64,000 bases of DNA from Aulostomus chinensis (Eukaryota > Chordata > Actinopteri > Syngnathiformes > Aulostomidae), in NCBI GenBank assembly GCA_037954235.1, contig JBBMOA010000013.1, forward strand, positions 21,443,001-21,507,000. The letters are read 5' to 3'. Positions 21,546-34,803 of this stretch are shown here, piece by piece. The notes beneath the pieces were generated by a model, which saw nothing but the letters and a program-made list of their open reading frames with translations, had not been told where the DNA came from and ran no database searches. Both the position numbers and the translations under genes were made by a program. Within the stretch, counting starts at the first letter, position 1; every line of letters starts with the position of its first letter.

Positions 21546-21601
21546 AAAACTCGCCTCCGACCTGGCTGCAACTTCACGGGAGCGGCTCTTCCCAGCTGCT
21601 T

Positions 21602-21628
21602 TGTGTGTAAATGTGTATGTGTGTAAAT

Positions 21629-21668
<40 letters not shown>
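21602..21668. repeat. GT-rich microsatellite next to the promoter
   Basis: GTGTAAATGTGTAT units grade into a pure (GT)n to 21668. It abuts the CpG-rich leader region of the HS3ST1-like gene. Long GT tracts can adopt Z-DNA and are length-polymorphic; a regulatory role is inference. Confidence 0.9.
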
Positions 21669-21670
<2 letters not shown>

Positions 21671-23174
21671 GACCCAGGCTTGGTTTTTGACTGTCAGCTG
21701 TTGTGCGTACACGCCTACAGCACGCCTGCGGGACCACCCCCTCTGACTCAAGTGGCTGTCATGTAACGGTATTTGGCAGAGGTAATGGAGCAGGTTTGTG
21801 CTGTTGGACCGGAAACAGGAGATCCAGGTAGAATCTTCTTGACCACGTCGGTGGAAATGTGTGCGGACTGGAATGGTGACCAGATAACATAGAAAGATTC
21901 ACTGCTGGTGTACGTAGTGCTTTAATGGTTTTAATAACTGTGTTAAGAATAGTTGAGAACAAACAAGTCACTCCCAGCGTTCAGTGCCCTCTTAAAGGGC
22001 TTCACTAGCGCGTGCCGGAGCTCGACATGAATCACTTCATTACAGACAACTATACTTTATTATTTATTTTCCGGCAAGATTTTTACTTGTATTCCCCATG
22101 GGACTGTCAAAATAACTTGTTAATTTTTGACTCATTAAAAAAAAAAAAAAAAAAAGTAACCCAGGGATTCACATCCTTGCCCTTTGACCCCATGTGCTTT
22201 GTAAATGGAGAGCTGCATGTAACCAGCTGAGGGCAGCAGTGAGCCATGACTGCGTCTAGTCTGCCAATTAATGAAGAAGAAGAAGAAGAAGAAGAGGAAC
22301 TCGAAGACGCAGCAGCGCAGCGTCACGCGTGATTGAACACACTAAGTGGTTTTGTCGATGATGGACGCAGATGAACAACATTTCTTGGCCCTGCTGTTAC
22401 TGACTCTATAATTATGACTTGAATTACTCTGTCCGTCATATTTGACATTTCTTTCTAAGAAGTGCTGGCAGAACATGGAGGGGAAAAAAAGATTCTCATT
22501 CGTTGACACATTTACACAAATCTGATTGAATTGATATATTTAAATTGATATGTGATCAATTTAGATTAATCACTGCAAATATTAAGAACACACATTTGAC
22601 AGCTAGAGTCCTGGACTGGCTTTTTAAAAATAGGAGCATTTACTTTAGTTTTGATGCAAGAAAGCGTCCGAAGGTTTCATCTATACAGGGATGTCATGTA
22701 CGTTTGGAGTTTTGTATCTAAAATAAGATTACATACAGTTTGACTGAACCTTTTTTTAATCAATATTCTATAGTCGTGATTTGTTTTTTCAAAGATGTAA
22801 TCGGAGTCTATTACATCTTTCACTGTCATTTAAAAAAACTCCTCTTCTTCTCCTTTCTTCAAATTATTACTTTAAACTGAAGAATAATGGATGTTAAATC
22901 ATAGCCTCTTTCACAATTTGGAGTCGTGTGAAAAAGTTTGAGCCCGAGTGATTTCACAGGGTTGACGGCTGATGAGTAAGTGATGCATCGCTAAATGTCA
23001 GAGATCTATGTGTCACTTTTGCCCCGAACAGATGAGCAAACAGTGAGAAATCTGCTGGCAGGGAAACGTGACAGGAAGAAAAGATTTGAGGCGATCAAGT
23101 ACAGCAGTCTTTATTCTTAGTATTCTGCTGTTTTGAGGTGATAGAGGTGCTTGTGTCCCCTGCTGATGTTTGAC
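21669..23174. other. Upstream flank of the HS3ST1-like gene, no gene recognised
   Basis: It contains an A19 run (22137-22155) and a (GAA)n tract (22273-22296). No exon was recognised. Confidence 0.55.
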
Positions 23175-23315
23175 TTAAAGGAACATGCCAACTTTTCGGG
23201 ACATTCACAAAGAGGAGACACAGAGAGGGGAGAGAATGGGGATCTACATCTACTTGTGTAGCTCTGGAAAAGAAAAAAGAAGCAAATTTCCCTCAAAGTC
23301 GGTGCATTCCTTTAA
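23175..23315 (+). mobile_element. Short TTAA-flanked MITE (141 bp)
   Basis: The left end is TTAA-AGGAACATGCCAACTTT. The right end, on the other strand, is TTAA-AGGAATGCACCGACTTT. The inverted termini are about 25 bp and imperfect, and TTAA lies at both borders. The 'AAAGGAACATGCC' end resembles a common teleost MITE, here apparently with most of the interior deleted. Confidence 0.7.
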
Positions 23316-25914
23316 AGCCTGAAAGGCTTAAGGGCTAAAAAAGAAAAAAAAAGTATGGATTTATGTGGATGATAATTTCTGCTGTGCAAGTGAAGGCAAT
23401 TATACACTTTAAAGCAACACTCCTCATATACCAGAGGGCTGCAAGCAGGAGTGTCACAAGAGGTCATGTCTGACCCCAGTTTTTAAACACTTCCCTTCCT
23501 AGAAAGAATGCGTTTGCATTTAAGTATAAGTGCTGATATGACCTAGAGTTTCCCTACGTTGCGTTTATGTGCAGTTCAGTAATCCCCTGATTGTGCCCTC
23601 GTCTCCTGGAAGTGCAGCGAAGTCACGGAGCGCAGCTCGTACTATATAATCCCACTCGGAGGATCATCTGACCACATTAACGCCACAATGGTGCAGATTT
23701 ACAGACCGTATACAACCTCAGTCCTCTTTCTCGAAATTCTCATCAATGCTTTAGTTACGTCTACCGCATTCTCTTCTTCTACTGATATTCCTCCTCGATG
23801 GATTTAGACAAAAAGACAAACTAAACAAAGCATTTCCAGCAAAAAAAAAAAAAAATCATGACTGTTATGAGCTGAGAGAAACTGCAGAGGCAACGCTGAA
23901 AATAGATTGATGTAGGAGTGAGTTGGAATTAGCATTGTTGAACAACACGGTCCCCTCATCACAAATTTAAGGGGATATTTTGAATTGTTTTTCAATTAAA
24001 TGGCTGAAGGAGGGTCTATGGTTCAATAAAAAAAAATTGAAAAGGTGGTGCTCATAGATGGGAATGACCTCACTGACAAAAAAAAAATTACCACAACGTT
24101 TATTTTCTGCAGTGAACGAAAACCTAACGTAAAAATCCAATCGGCTTTTGGTCAAAGAAACCCATAGAGATGCAAACAAGCCAGCACCCTAAAAAGCACA
24201 GGTCCACACAGCAGAACTTTATGACTGACAAGGCAACGTGAAGGATTTGAGGATTCTCTCCATTTACTTCCACCCTAAAAAAAGCACACTACAATATGCT
24301 TCAAGAACTGAACACTTTGATATTCAAATACTCTTTGTTGCTGAGAGTATGACGGAGTTGAAAATGGTCTAAAACAGAAATATAATATAGTTCTAAATAA
24401 CATGCAACAAAAATCCTTCTGGTTGGAACAAATCTACTTCACGACGACAACATTTTCTTCACCACTTCATGCTAACTCAATGCAGCTATTTTTCTCTTGA
24501 ACACACAGGTTTAGCCATTTCTGTGTGATGAGTGACAGTTTAGGACTGAGATGCCTAAAGGGTTTTCTGCAACTGTGTCACGTGTGTTTTTGCATTGCTC
24601 CATCCCCTTAATTTGACATTTTTCACTGTTTTGCTTTGGAAATGTTTGCATGTGACTCACCAAACCCTCTTGCATTGAGCAGGTAACACGCAAACACGTT
24701 AGAGCAGTAGGTTAAAAAAACAACAACATGTATTTTTGTCATGTTTTTAAGATCTGGTCAGCAAAAACCCAAACTAGTTTTAAACAGGTTGGGTTGAAAT
24801 GACAAGGATGTTTTACCTGCTCACAAAAAACCAAAATGCCTGGAGACTTTGTTTTCCATGTAATGACTCAATTTTCTTCAAGAGAATCTGTGTTACTTTC
24901 TTTGAATTTTAAGCCATACAGCTCAGCAAATAGCTCATGTAGCTGCTTTAAATGGGGAAAACCATGAATGTGTTTACTGTCAAACCGTATGTGCAGAAAA
25001 TGTACAGGATAGATAGAATAGCAATCTCATAATTCCCACCTTTGGAGGAGGAACTCTAACAGAGCTGCTGTGCATTCCATTGAATACAGAAATGCAGTTT
25101 GCGCATCAGATATTTCTGTTGAGTGTAGAGTCGTCTGTCAGACACAAAGGTACAATTTATTCATTTCAATATTCCTGCAGGCTCTGTAACTGATGTAACA
25201 TTACACTTTATTTCACAGTTTTTCATCCAATTTCCCAACTAAACCCTTCCTGTTTGTTATTATTAGATTTTGATGGAGTGCAGCTACTACCTTTAGGCAA
25301 CAAATGCTAATGTTCGTTGACTTTTATTCTCCATGGGAGTGTTCTTATGGGTGAGACTGCAATTAAAATTCCTCTAAATGTCAATCCGGTTACATTGTTT
25401 AAATTCACACCAGTGAAACTGGGGCTGTATAATGGAACGGCACTTTTATAAGTCCATCCTCCATGAGGGTAACAGTGTTTACCGTTTTACTGAAGTTGTT
25501 TAAGGTGCTGATTTATTGTGATGGTCATTTAGAAGATACAATCAACAGATTAAATATCACTGAAGAATGTTTTAAAGGTTTAATACTCAGATCTTTCACA
25601 AATGTTAAACTGGTCAAAATGTTTAGTTTATGTGATTGCTCCCCTCCAAGCTGCACAGATTTCTTGTGATATGCGCGGCATGTTTGGTATTTCAAAGTTA
25701 AGTTACGTGATCACCAAAGCTTCTAACTTGTAAATTCAGGATGACCTTGTTTGACAACATTTTTGCCAGTGTAAGTAAAAATTAATCTAGCATTTAAAGC
25801 AGTCATTCCTCTAAGATTTATGATGCCCTCATTTGCCTCCTCCTTTGTTAAAATGAGCATTGACATCCTGCGTGTTAGACTTGTTGAACGGTGTTGACTG
25901 CTCCGTTCTCAGCT
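23316..25914. other. Non-coding stretch, no gene recognised
   Basis: AT-rich unique sequence. The block at about 23400-23770 is less AT-rich and has a TATATAAT-like string near 23643, but no exon follows. Confidence 0.5.
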
Positions 25915-25919
25915 GGATC

Positions 25920-26000
25920 AAATCAAAAGCCTTTATTGTCATTGTATAGCATTCAAGGAAATTGGAGTGCAACTCCCTTTGGTGCACTTCTCAGGTTCTA
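25920..26000 (+). mobile_element. Fragment of a dispersed repeat ('CCTTTATTGTCATTGTA' type)
   Basis: AAAGCCTTTATTGTCATTGT followed by AAGGAAATTGGAGTGCAAC resembles a widespread fish repeat fragment. It lies just before the LINE remnant. Confidence 0.45.
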
Positions 26001-26049
26001 CCTCAACAGCAGATCCTGCTTTGTTTGAGTTCACATTGATTCCTCAGTC

Positions 26050-26400
26050 ACATAAGGGACTCCACAAGGTTCTGTCCTTTGCCCACTCCTTTTCATATTC
26101 TACAACCTCCCTATTTCAACCTGAACTTTCTCTCATATGCTGATGACACTACAATATACATCAGGAAACCTCCCTCCTGTTTGTAATAAAGGTCTGGGTG
26201 ACGTAAAATCTCCCCACACTCAAAAGTGACAACACTGAATTCCTCCTCATAAGCTTCAACCCCACCTGCTACAGCGATAATGACATCACACTGACGACGG
26301 ATGACATCACCGCCTCCCCATCCTCCCAGACATGCAGCATTGCATGACTCTTAATTCCATCCTCTCCCTTGAACACCACATCTGCCAAACTTTGACCCTC
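26050..26400 (+). pseudogene. Decayed LINE (L2/Rex-like) reverse-transcriptase fragment
   Basis: In-frame pieces read GTPQGSVLCPLLFIFYNLP (26056-26112) and, after a frame change, SYADDTTIYIRK with the catalytic YADD at 26136-26147. Further on is NTEFLLISFNPT. GxPQGSxLxPLLF and YADD are reverse-transcriptase palm motifs of non-LTR retrotransposons. Frameshifts and stops break the frame; no endonuclease domain is nearby. It is an old 5'-truncated copy. Confidence 0.75.
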
Positions 26401-28880
26401 ACAGGCACCCAAAACTCATTATGGCCTTAATTTATCACGAGTCTCCACACCTGACTTCTACCACACACCAAGTACTGGCACCATAGCAGTAATCTTTTTA
26501 TTCAGTCAGGAAACAAAGCGTGTGCATGCAGGGAATATAACATCGCAGGCACACTTTCATCGGCAAAAATCCAAGTCGGGGTTTCATTTCACGGCTTAGT
26601 GGCAGGGCTGGAAGTAAGTTACATGCAAAACTTGAGGTTTAATTTTCAAGTCTTAAGCACGTCTCACAGTACTGTTACTTAGGAGCGGATTATGTTAAAA
26701 ATTAGACATGTTTATTGCTGATGCTAGAGAACACAAAACAAGGTTACATCAACACAGCCCATATTTGTTTTTATCAAACAACACATTACTAACAATTTCA
26801 CACCATAATGTTAAAAGTGTAAATAAAAGATTGATATGCTTTTTTTTTTATGTTTACTTAAGGTTGCTGCAGGTTTGCAGGAAATGCACAACAAACATTG
26901 TTGGTTCCACAATTCGAAATGGAAAAGGGTCACGTTAATGAACAGTGGAGCTTCACAGTGATGCCACACAGATGAAGTCAAGACTTTATTCAAAGCTGAA
27001 CGAAAACCAGTCCGAGTATATAACCAGGGATCGAGGAACGCAGTGAACATTAAGTAACAGTTGAACTAAACCAGTAGATTAGAGCAGCCAAAGCAGACAC
27101 ATTTGGGTTTAGCTGACAAATATATACCTGTATATTTTAAATACAATAAATCCAGCAGTGAGTAATGCTTTGTGTAATGTTTGAGCAAACTGTTTCTAGG
27201 TTATTAGTCACCAGTGCAGGATGTGTATCACAACACAAGAAGCTCTGTCAGTAGTAAGATGAAGCCAGAGGAGTGAGAGGAGGGTTGTCCATGATCCTCA
27301 TGCCTGAACAGGCTCGGTGACAATACCATCGTGGGAAAGTAACGGTGTTGCAACAGGGGAAACCAGAGATTCATAATGACTCATCCTGGCTTCCATATGC
27401 AGAGCACAACTAATATTCAAATTCTGAATCCAGTTAGTCCTGGAGACTGGCTTTCCTGATATCATCCCCATAAATGCTTAATAAACTCTACAGTAGGTGC
27501 AGTTTGGTTGTGTTCTGAATATTCAGCGTTTTCGATTTTGATCATGAAATGAACAAAGCAAATAAGCCACACAAAAGCAAAATGGTGAGAGACGCAGTCG
27601 ATCAGTACCAGCAAGCAGCGGAAGTTCTGTGGATGCTCCATTTCCTCGGGGTTTTACAGTTATGCAGAATGATGAGGGATCACTATTTATATCCCACAGT
27701 TAATGCTAAAGGTAAGCAGAATCTCTAGGGTGTCAGTAATTACTGCAGAATTTGGAACCTGTGCCAGGTGCAAATCCTTGGAAATGGCCTTCATTACGGG
27801 GAAGCTCACAGATTGTGGCTAAGAAGTGAGGATAATGACAGTGTGGGATTAACCCTGCTTCCAACTCTCTTTACTCCTCTCCCTCTGAGCCCTCCCTCCA
27901 CAGCCGCAACCAGCCAACCCCTTCTCTCGCAGCCTGCGTTTCTCAAAAAGAAGCCCTTCCCTCAGACAAAACGAAAGCCTGCAGACGGGAGTTTTGATCA
28001 TCCTGTGTTGATGCTGTGTGACAGCCTCAGACACAGATATTTAGTTTCCCGTTCAAAGAACCTCGACTCAGAAGATTAGTAGAAAAAACTTCTGACACAG
28101 CTGCAGCTGAGATATTCTGCGACACTGCAACCAGACTACTGGAATTGGATGCATCTATGTCTATGTGTTTGTGTGTGTGAGGGGGAGTGGTACATGTGTG
28201 TGCAGAGGCTTTTTCCACAAGATGATTTTCAACTGTTTTTTTTTTTTTTGCAGGTACTTATGCCTCGCTCTTCCACCCCCGAAGTCAAGCCAGCGTTTAG
28301 TATGAGGTCTGAATTGGCCAGCTTTTTCTATTTAGAGGGAAGTTTTCAAGTACATGAAAGGAGGAATTAGCTGCTATTTGGTGTGAAAAATGTTTTGGAA
28401 AATCCACTTGAGTGCTTTTTACAACTCTCTCTGATCACATAAAAAGCAATTCAAACAGAGGGTCTTGCATCTGGGCATTTTAAGATTCTGGAAACTGAAG
28501 GCATTTGCTATTTCATATCATGGAAACCAAAGATCTCCATGTTGATGGTGGCTAAAATACACATCAAAACAAATGGTGGAAAGGATAGAGCAGCTATGGA
28601 AATCACCCTTTTCTGTTTATAGATATTTTAGTTGACGGTTTACAGTGTAAATATCTGAAAACCTGTCAGAAACAGCGCAGATGTTGACCTCAGATGTTTA
28701 GAAAGGTGCCTCTAAAACCCAACCACATAGCACATGATACAACTGGAGAATTTGAAAATTTTTTTAAGTTTTACAAAGGATTCAAACGTAAGTATCATCT
28801 CTCACAAAAATGATGAAGCAGGCTTTATGTAGTAGCCAGCTGTTACGGTCTGAAAAACAGGAATACAACACAATGTAAAC
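26401..28880. other. Non-coding stretch, no gene recognised
   Basis: Unique AT-rich sequence, with a short T-run near 28230-28250. No supported exon. Confidence 0.5.
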
Positions 28881-29436
28881 TTAAAGGCCATAATTCACCG
28901 AAAAAATGTATTTTACCATTCCAGTACTGGCAAATAGGTGCCTTGAGCTCACTCCCCTCTGTGTGACGCCAGAATGCTGAGAGAAAGAGAAAGAGCCAGT
29001 CAGGTATTTTTAGACTGAAGCTATAGCAATACCGCCTCATAGCCACCAACTGTAGACAACAGCAAAACTGCCCAGAAAAAGCCATTTACTGAATGTCAAG
29101 CATATCATCCGAGATAATCTGTGTCCTCTTTGTCCATGCATGCACAGCGATCCTGACACACTTATTATAGGTAGCATTTTAGTTTGTTTTTAGCTAAAAC
29201 CTATTCTGAGCATACCAATGGACATGGAGTATGTCACATGATGCACTTCTCTTGGGCTCTTAGCTGTAACTTGTAGTTGTTGGCTAAGGGATGCCATTAG
29301 CTTCAAGCTAAATATACATGGCTGGCTCTGTCTACGTTCTGGTGTAGCGATGCCGCCGGGCAAAAATCATCTCAGTGAGCTGAAGCCACCTGTGAGTTCA
29401 TGAAAAATACACTTTTTGGATGAAGTATTGCTTTAA
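28881..29436 (+). mobile_element. TTAA-flanked non-autonomous DNA transposon (about 556 bp)
   Basis: The left end reads TTAAAGGCCATAATTCACCG and the right end, on the opposite strand, TTAAAGCAATACTTCATCC. Both continue into AAAA-TGTATTTT-type sequence, giving imperfect inverted termini of about 38 bp. The interior carries the 37-bp sequence (29293-29329) shared exactly with 1704-1740. No transposase frame is visible. Confidence 0.7.
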
Positions 29437-32079
29437 TGAAGACTTCAAACTAACCTCTGTACAATTTTACATGCACCCCATCACAAATACTGATTTTAGT
29501 TTATTTCATTGAGAGAGAAACAGTCAGTTCACTGAAGTCAAATAGTACATAAGACTCACTTTCCAAGGCCAAGTCGCTCAAGCTGAAGTTCACGGGCAAG
29601 TTTTCAGATATCATGACATTCATTTCAATGTCCAACAGTCCCTGACAATAAATATTCATCACAGTATTTCCTTTCTTTCCATTGTATTCATTCAGTGTTG
29701 CAGGCTCCTTCTGCTGCATATATGGTGAAATATTCTATCAAACATGGAAGAGCACATGTCTACTGGAGGGTCAAGGTTGGTATACATTTGCAGCGTGTTG
29801 TTTAATGATGATTTCTGGGGTCGGACTTCGACAGCCTGCTCCATCTTTTCTCTGACCACTTACTGATTGATCAATGAATTTCACCGCCGTCTGTGCAAGA
29901 ATAAAGATGCCGTAGTTTTCAATAAACACAGGAAATAAACAATAAAACCACACTTGTCCAAAAAAAAAAAGATCTCGTGCATAAAACTGAACTCAAAATT
30001 ACAATGTTTTTTTTTTTTGTCTTAAGAACATTGTTTGAGACCTTTACTTTAAAAGGTAAATATCATTGGCTACCTTTCTATCTCAACTCCACTTGCCTTC
30101 ATCAGACTAAAGCACTGATGAGCTGATCGTAAAAGGAGAGGTGGAAAAACTGAGAATCATCACTGCATCATGATACAAAACTTAGCCAAGCCACTATTTT
30201 TATTCACTGGATTATTAACTAAATAGCAACCTACGAAATACAGAAGCAGAAGGTTTACAGAGTCACAGCTGTAGTACTTTTACTTCAAGTAGATACTCCA
30301 AGCATCTCTTGTTTAACGGCTACAGTTACTGCTGGGGATCTTTATCAAATATTGCTAGCACCATCGTTCAAGCAAACCTCTCCGCTCATGAGTGAAAAAA
30401 TAAAATATTCAATCAAATTTAGCAAAAATATCAAATCAAAATTCATCAAGGCTTAGAAAAGATATAGCTTTTGCAGAGATTAATGCTCCAGTATGCCTGC
30501 CACAGGAAGCTAGACACAGGGACTAGTGGACTGTTGTCATGCAGACATGAACAATGAGTGATGATGGATGTGGTGCACCGGCTGTGGTAACAGGAGCAAA
30601 AACATTGCGTGGGGAAAAAAAAGTAAATTAAATATATTAAAGATTGTAAAATCCATAATAGAACATGGCCACTGCAAGAAGAAAAGGATCACTTGAAATT
30701 TCACAGGATTCTTGAGATAAAGATTGGACAGGAATGGTGTGCAGCAACAGCAGAAATCACACAGTATCCACAAAACATGTTTTGACGAATACAGTGATAG
30801 TTTTTAACAGTGTAATCTTCAAAATGACAAAGCAGAAGACGGCAATGGTTTAATCAGCATTAGTGAAATTGGTTGAGTGGACTTAAAAATGCCTTATACC
30901 CATTAATCGTTAACCGTGGCAGCAAAAGCAACATCCCATCCACTGACACAAAGTTACAGAAACTGTTCTCTCGTCCTCTCCCTCCCTCTCTCTCTCTCTC
31001 TCTTCCTCAAAACAACTGCCATTACAGAGATGAGACGACAAAATCTGTAAGCCAGATGAGAAAACTACCTACAAATGAGGGCCCTTTAAACAGTTTTTAA
31101 GAATGGGCCTCCCTGATTTGAACAGAAGCTCACATCAACGGCCTTTCTGGGGTGCAAACGTCCTGCTCCATGGACCCCAGAGTCTATCCTGTCCAATCGT
31201 GCTTCTGAGACACATCTCCATCCTCCTTGGTGGACTGAAGCCCCTCTCTGACTGATCTGAGTTGTGATGGCTATCTGTGAAAAGATTTAGAAAAAGTGAT
31301 GAGAAAGTGGATAGAAAGTTGATAATCCACCTTGTTCTTGCTACTGCCGCCATCATCCGAGTTCTCAGGACATCTTCAGATTCTGGTAAATTATTTACAC
31401 AATAATTTTCTCATCAAAATCACATAAAAGAGGGAGGATTTAGACCTGCTAGCCCATTCGTACCAGCTGTCGCCGTTTGTAATGTCATTTTTATGTTTGT
31501 ACTTAGACCAGAGTAACCCAGCCCTTCCTCCACCACTGAGGTTCAGCGTTTGAACTTGCAGAAAGAACAGCTAGAGTTTGTGCGAAGATGACGTGATGAA
31601 ACTCTGTTTATATGCTAAATGTCTGACAGGCTGTTTCTGAGGTGAGGAGCTCAGCAGGTGCTCAAAAATTGCACTTCATCGCGTAGTTTGGTGCAAAGTG
31701 CAGCATCCCTCTGATGAAGCATAATTAAAACACCTTTGTTATTGTTGCTGGAACATTAAAACAGCCAAAATGGTAATTCCACTAGATAAGGCTTCAGCAG
31801 GGCTTCAAAACCAGACAACACAGGTGTGGCATCAACTACATGAGCGACTAGTTAACCACATGACCTGCATAATTCAATTGCATGTGAGTGGAATGACACA
31901 ATGAATACACAGCAGAACAAGAGTTGACAAAACAAGACAACAGACTCGATGTACGTGAGTGAAGGGATTCTCAGGCTTCTAAAATTCTTCCACACCTGAA
32001 CAAGACAAACCTGCGTGACAAAAGCACGACTTTAATTAGTGGATGTGAGAGGATGTACGCCATACCACATGTGACAGCA
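29437..32079. other. Non-coding stretch, no gene recognised
   Basis: Unique AT-rich sequence with a short CT tract near 30980-31000. No exon or mobile element was recognised. Confidence 0.5.
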
Positions 32080-32245
32080 CCATGTTTTCGCAGTCTTCAG
32101 CAGCTTGTGTGATATGGATGTGCATATCTGCTGTATGCTTGTTGTTGTGTTGTATGTTGTGTTGTGGCTGCAGCACGGGCGACTGGCCCAGAACAAATTT
32201 CTCACTTTGAGAGACAATAAAATTTATCTTGAATCTTGAATTAAT
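32080..32245 (+). mobile_element. Probable LINE/SINE tail
   Basis: GGCTGCAGCACGGGCGACTG followed by AACAAATTTCTC, GAGACAATAAAATTTATC and a short TTGAATC-type terminal repeat. This resembles the 3' tail of fish retroposons whose ends are AATAAA plus a tandem pentamer or heptamer. The 5' boundary is uncertain. Confidence 0.45.
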
Positions 32246-34765
32246 AGAGGATGACGACGTTTTGTACATTTGTTGCATTTCAAAAGTGTCTCACTGCGCT
32301 ATTGTGATCTAAAAAGTCGATTACGGAAACGTGGGTATGTTCGGAGCTTGTTGCAACATGAGGCGACGCACTGACGGTAATTGGATAGAGGTGTCTGTCA
32401 GGGAGAGAGAGATGGAGCCCATCTTGTGCTCATAATCTGGAACTATCTCAAATCTCGATTTCCTCAATCTGAAAACATTTGAGCCAGCGGGCCTGTGACC
32501 ACAGACTAAAACACATTGATGTAACAGTTTTTCACTAGCGAGCTATCTTAACTTGCTTACTGTAAACATGCCGCTAAAAAGGTTTTACAATAAGCAAAAA
32601 TCAATTGGATTTGACATAGAAATACGAATAAATAGGCGTGTGGTCATTTTTTGCCATTGTTGAACTACAGTGGGAATTAAAGTAATTTAAAAATCATGTT
32701 GACAAATATATACAGTAGGCTTCACATGTTTTGTCATGGATTTCATTAATCTTTGACTTATTTTGATTGTTACTGTTTAGGTCAAACCTACTTGTGGTTG
32801 TCTCATGTTTTTCATTCAGTTCACCTGCCAGGGTTTTAGCCAGGTTAAGTGTTTCATTGGCACTGCTTATCTAGATGAGGCCACACCTTTGTTATCTGAT
32901 GTTAGCCCTGATGATCCTGATGATGATGATGATGATGACCGACTTTGTTTGAAACCTGTTGGTAAACATGATCACACCACCATGATGAAGGCTTTATAAT
33001 AACCACGGTCAAGTTTATCTAGAACACCAGGCTTGCTGCTCAGCTACAGTTTAGAGCACAGAGCGACTAGACATCTCAATTCACTCCTATTTTTACACAA
33101 TTCTATCAGTTTCAAAGGCATATATGATCGTTCATATACCAGAGGAGCGGACCATTACTGGCCTTGGCTGAGGTCCTCGAGTTTAACATGCATCAAGAGC
33201 GATGCACAACAAGAGAATACAACTGCTGTCTGACTTCTACAATATAAAACACTGAAGGTTCCAAAGGTTAAATTATTGATATGAGAGATTTAAAAAGTTT
33301 AATAAGTAGATGTGAGGTGATGATCCACTAGAAAGAGGAACTCTGCTGGAGTCGTTGGAACTCCAGAAAATACTGTGACACAGAGCCGACTTCGGCTGAT
33401 ATTAACACAAAAACAAGCACTTGCCTGTCACTAATTAACTTGAAGAGATCACTAAAGCTGATGAAACCTGCTGCAGTGACAGTTTGTCATTGTAATCTGT
33501 GCTGGATAAAAACGACAAACTGCCAGGGAGTTGGAGAACATTCAGCCAGCAAAGAGAGAATCTGAGTCATAGTTTAGCCTGATAAGCTTTCCACCAATCA
33601 GGATGTCACAGTTCAGACTCACGCCAGCATTCTCAGATAACTTCTCACAATCACGTTCTAATTTTCACCCCCACCAAGTGGCCAAGTGGGACTGAAAGTC
33701 GACATTGAGAGCTGATGAACCGCAGGGGTTCAGCACTGCAGCTGCAGCAGACAGAAGTGGAAAAGAAAACGACCACAAAAAAAAAAAACACTGTCCAAAC
33801 TTTTGACAAAAGAACAGAATTTTGATCACTTTAGCTGATATTGATCTGTTAAAAATGAAGAATGGGACATCAGGACAACAAAGGCAGAAGGAAAAGTTCT
33901 CAAAAAAAAAAAATCAAGATAAATAGATGAAAAACAATGTCTTGAAAGCTTTTTTAAAACTTTGGAAAAATACTTTTTACTTTTTGCACAGTCTAACAGT
34001 TAAAAACTTCTACCAATGTACCAACTTCACCACAAACAATATGTTCCATTGTTGGCAGCTTACGGTCAGTTTCCAAAGCTGTTATTTAAATCAGACAAAA
34101 AGCTGTTTCTGTGCAGACTGTGCACCAATGAATTGTACTGTCAAACACGTCCCCATGGTATTTTGATCACTGAGCAGCTGCAGGTGGAGCAGACTGAGAT
34201 ATTCAGGGTACCTGAACTTCTCAGCCCTGCCAATTACTTAAAAACAAAATAAAGCATGGTTGGAGGGATGTGAGATGGAGGAATATTAGAGCAGCAGCAG
34301 TGAAGCTCATTTTGGAGAGGGGAGAGGACAAGGACAACGTGTTACATTGACCAAATCTCTGAGCAAATTACGTGTTGAGAGAAAGCAGCAGTTAGGAGTC
34401 CAGTGAGGCCTCTGAGGACGGCCAGCTGTCATGGCGAGGGGTGCTACGGAGAGAGAGAAAATCAATGGCAGTAATTGCTCTATAACGCTCCCGCCATGGA
34501 GTTGGGGGGGGGGGACACGATGATATGCGTTCACTCAAAAGCTATCAGCATTTCAGGATTTTTTTTTTTTTTTTTAACATCACAACTACAACCTTTACTT
34601 CTTCACGAAACCGTTTGGCTTTACTTTTACTTTGTTACTGGCGAGTGTGTTAATGTTTCTCTGCCGTCTCTGCCACCAGTCACCCTGATTTACTTAGGAG
34701 CCAGGAGGAATGGTATCCTAGCAACAGAGGCAGATATGCCTACTTTGTTTGTTCTTTCCCACAAT

Positions 34766-34803
<38 letters not shown>

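Larger units (their letters stand above)
21230..21600 (-). promoter_or_regulatory. CpG-rich promoter region of the HS3ST1-like gene
   Basis: CpG dinucleotides are clearly denser here than in flanking DNA (for example GCGCGC, CGCGATCGCATCGC and CACCGCGCGCG near 21300, 21360 and 21532). The position just upstream of a good donor and the large coding exon fits a TATA-less, CpG-type vertebrate promoter. A long GT tract begins immediately upstream at 21602. No transcription start can be placed from sequence alone. Confidence 0.55.

Noticed and set aside
23630..23700. TATATAAT-like string in a GC-richer block, as a possible promoter
   Set aside because: No exon or open frame follows and single TATA-like strings are common in AT-rich DNA.
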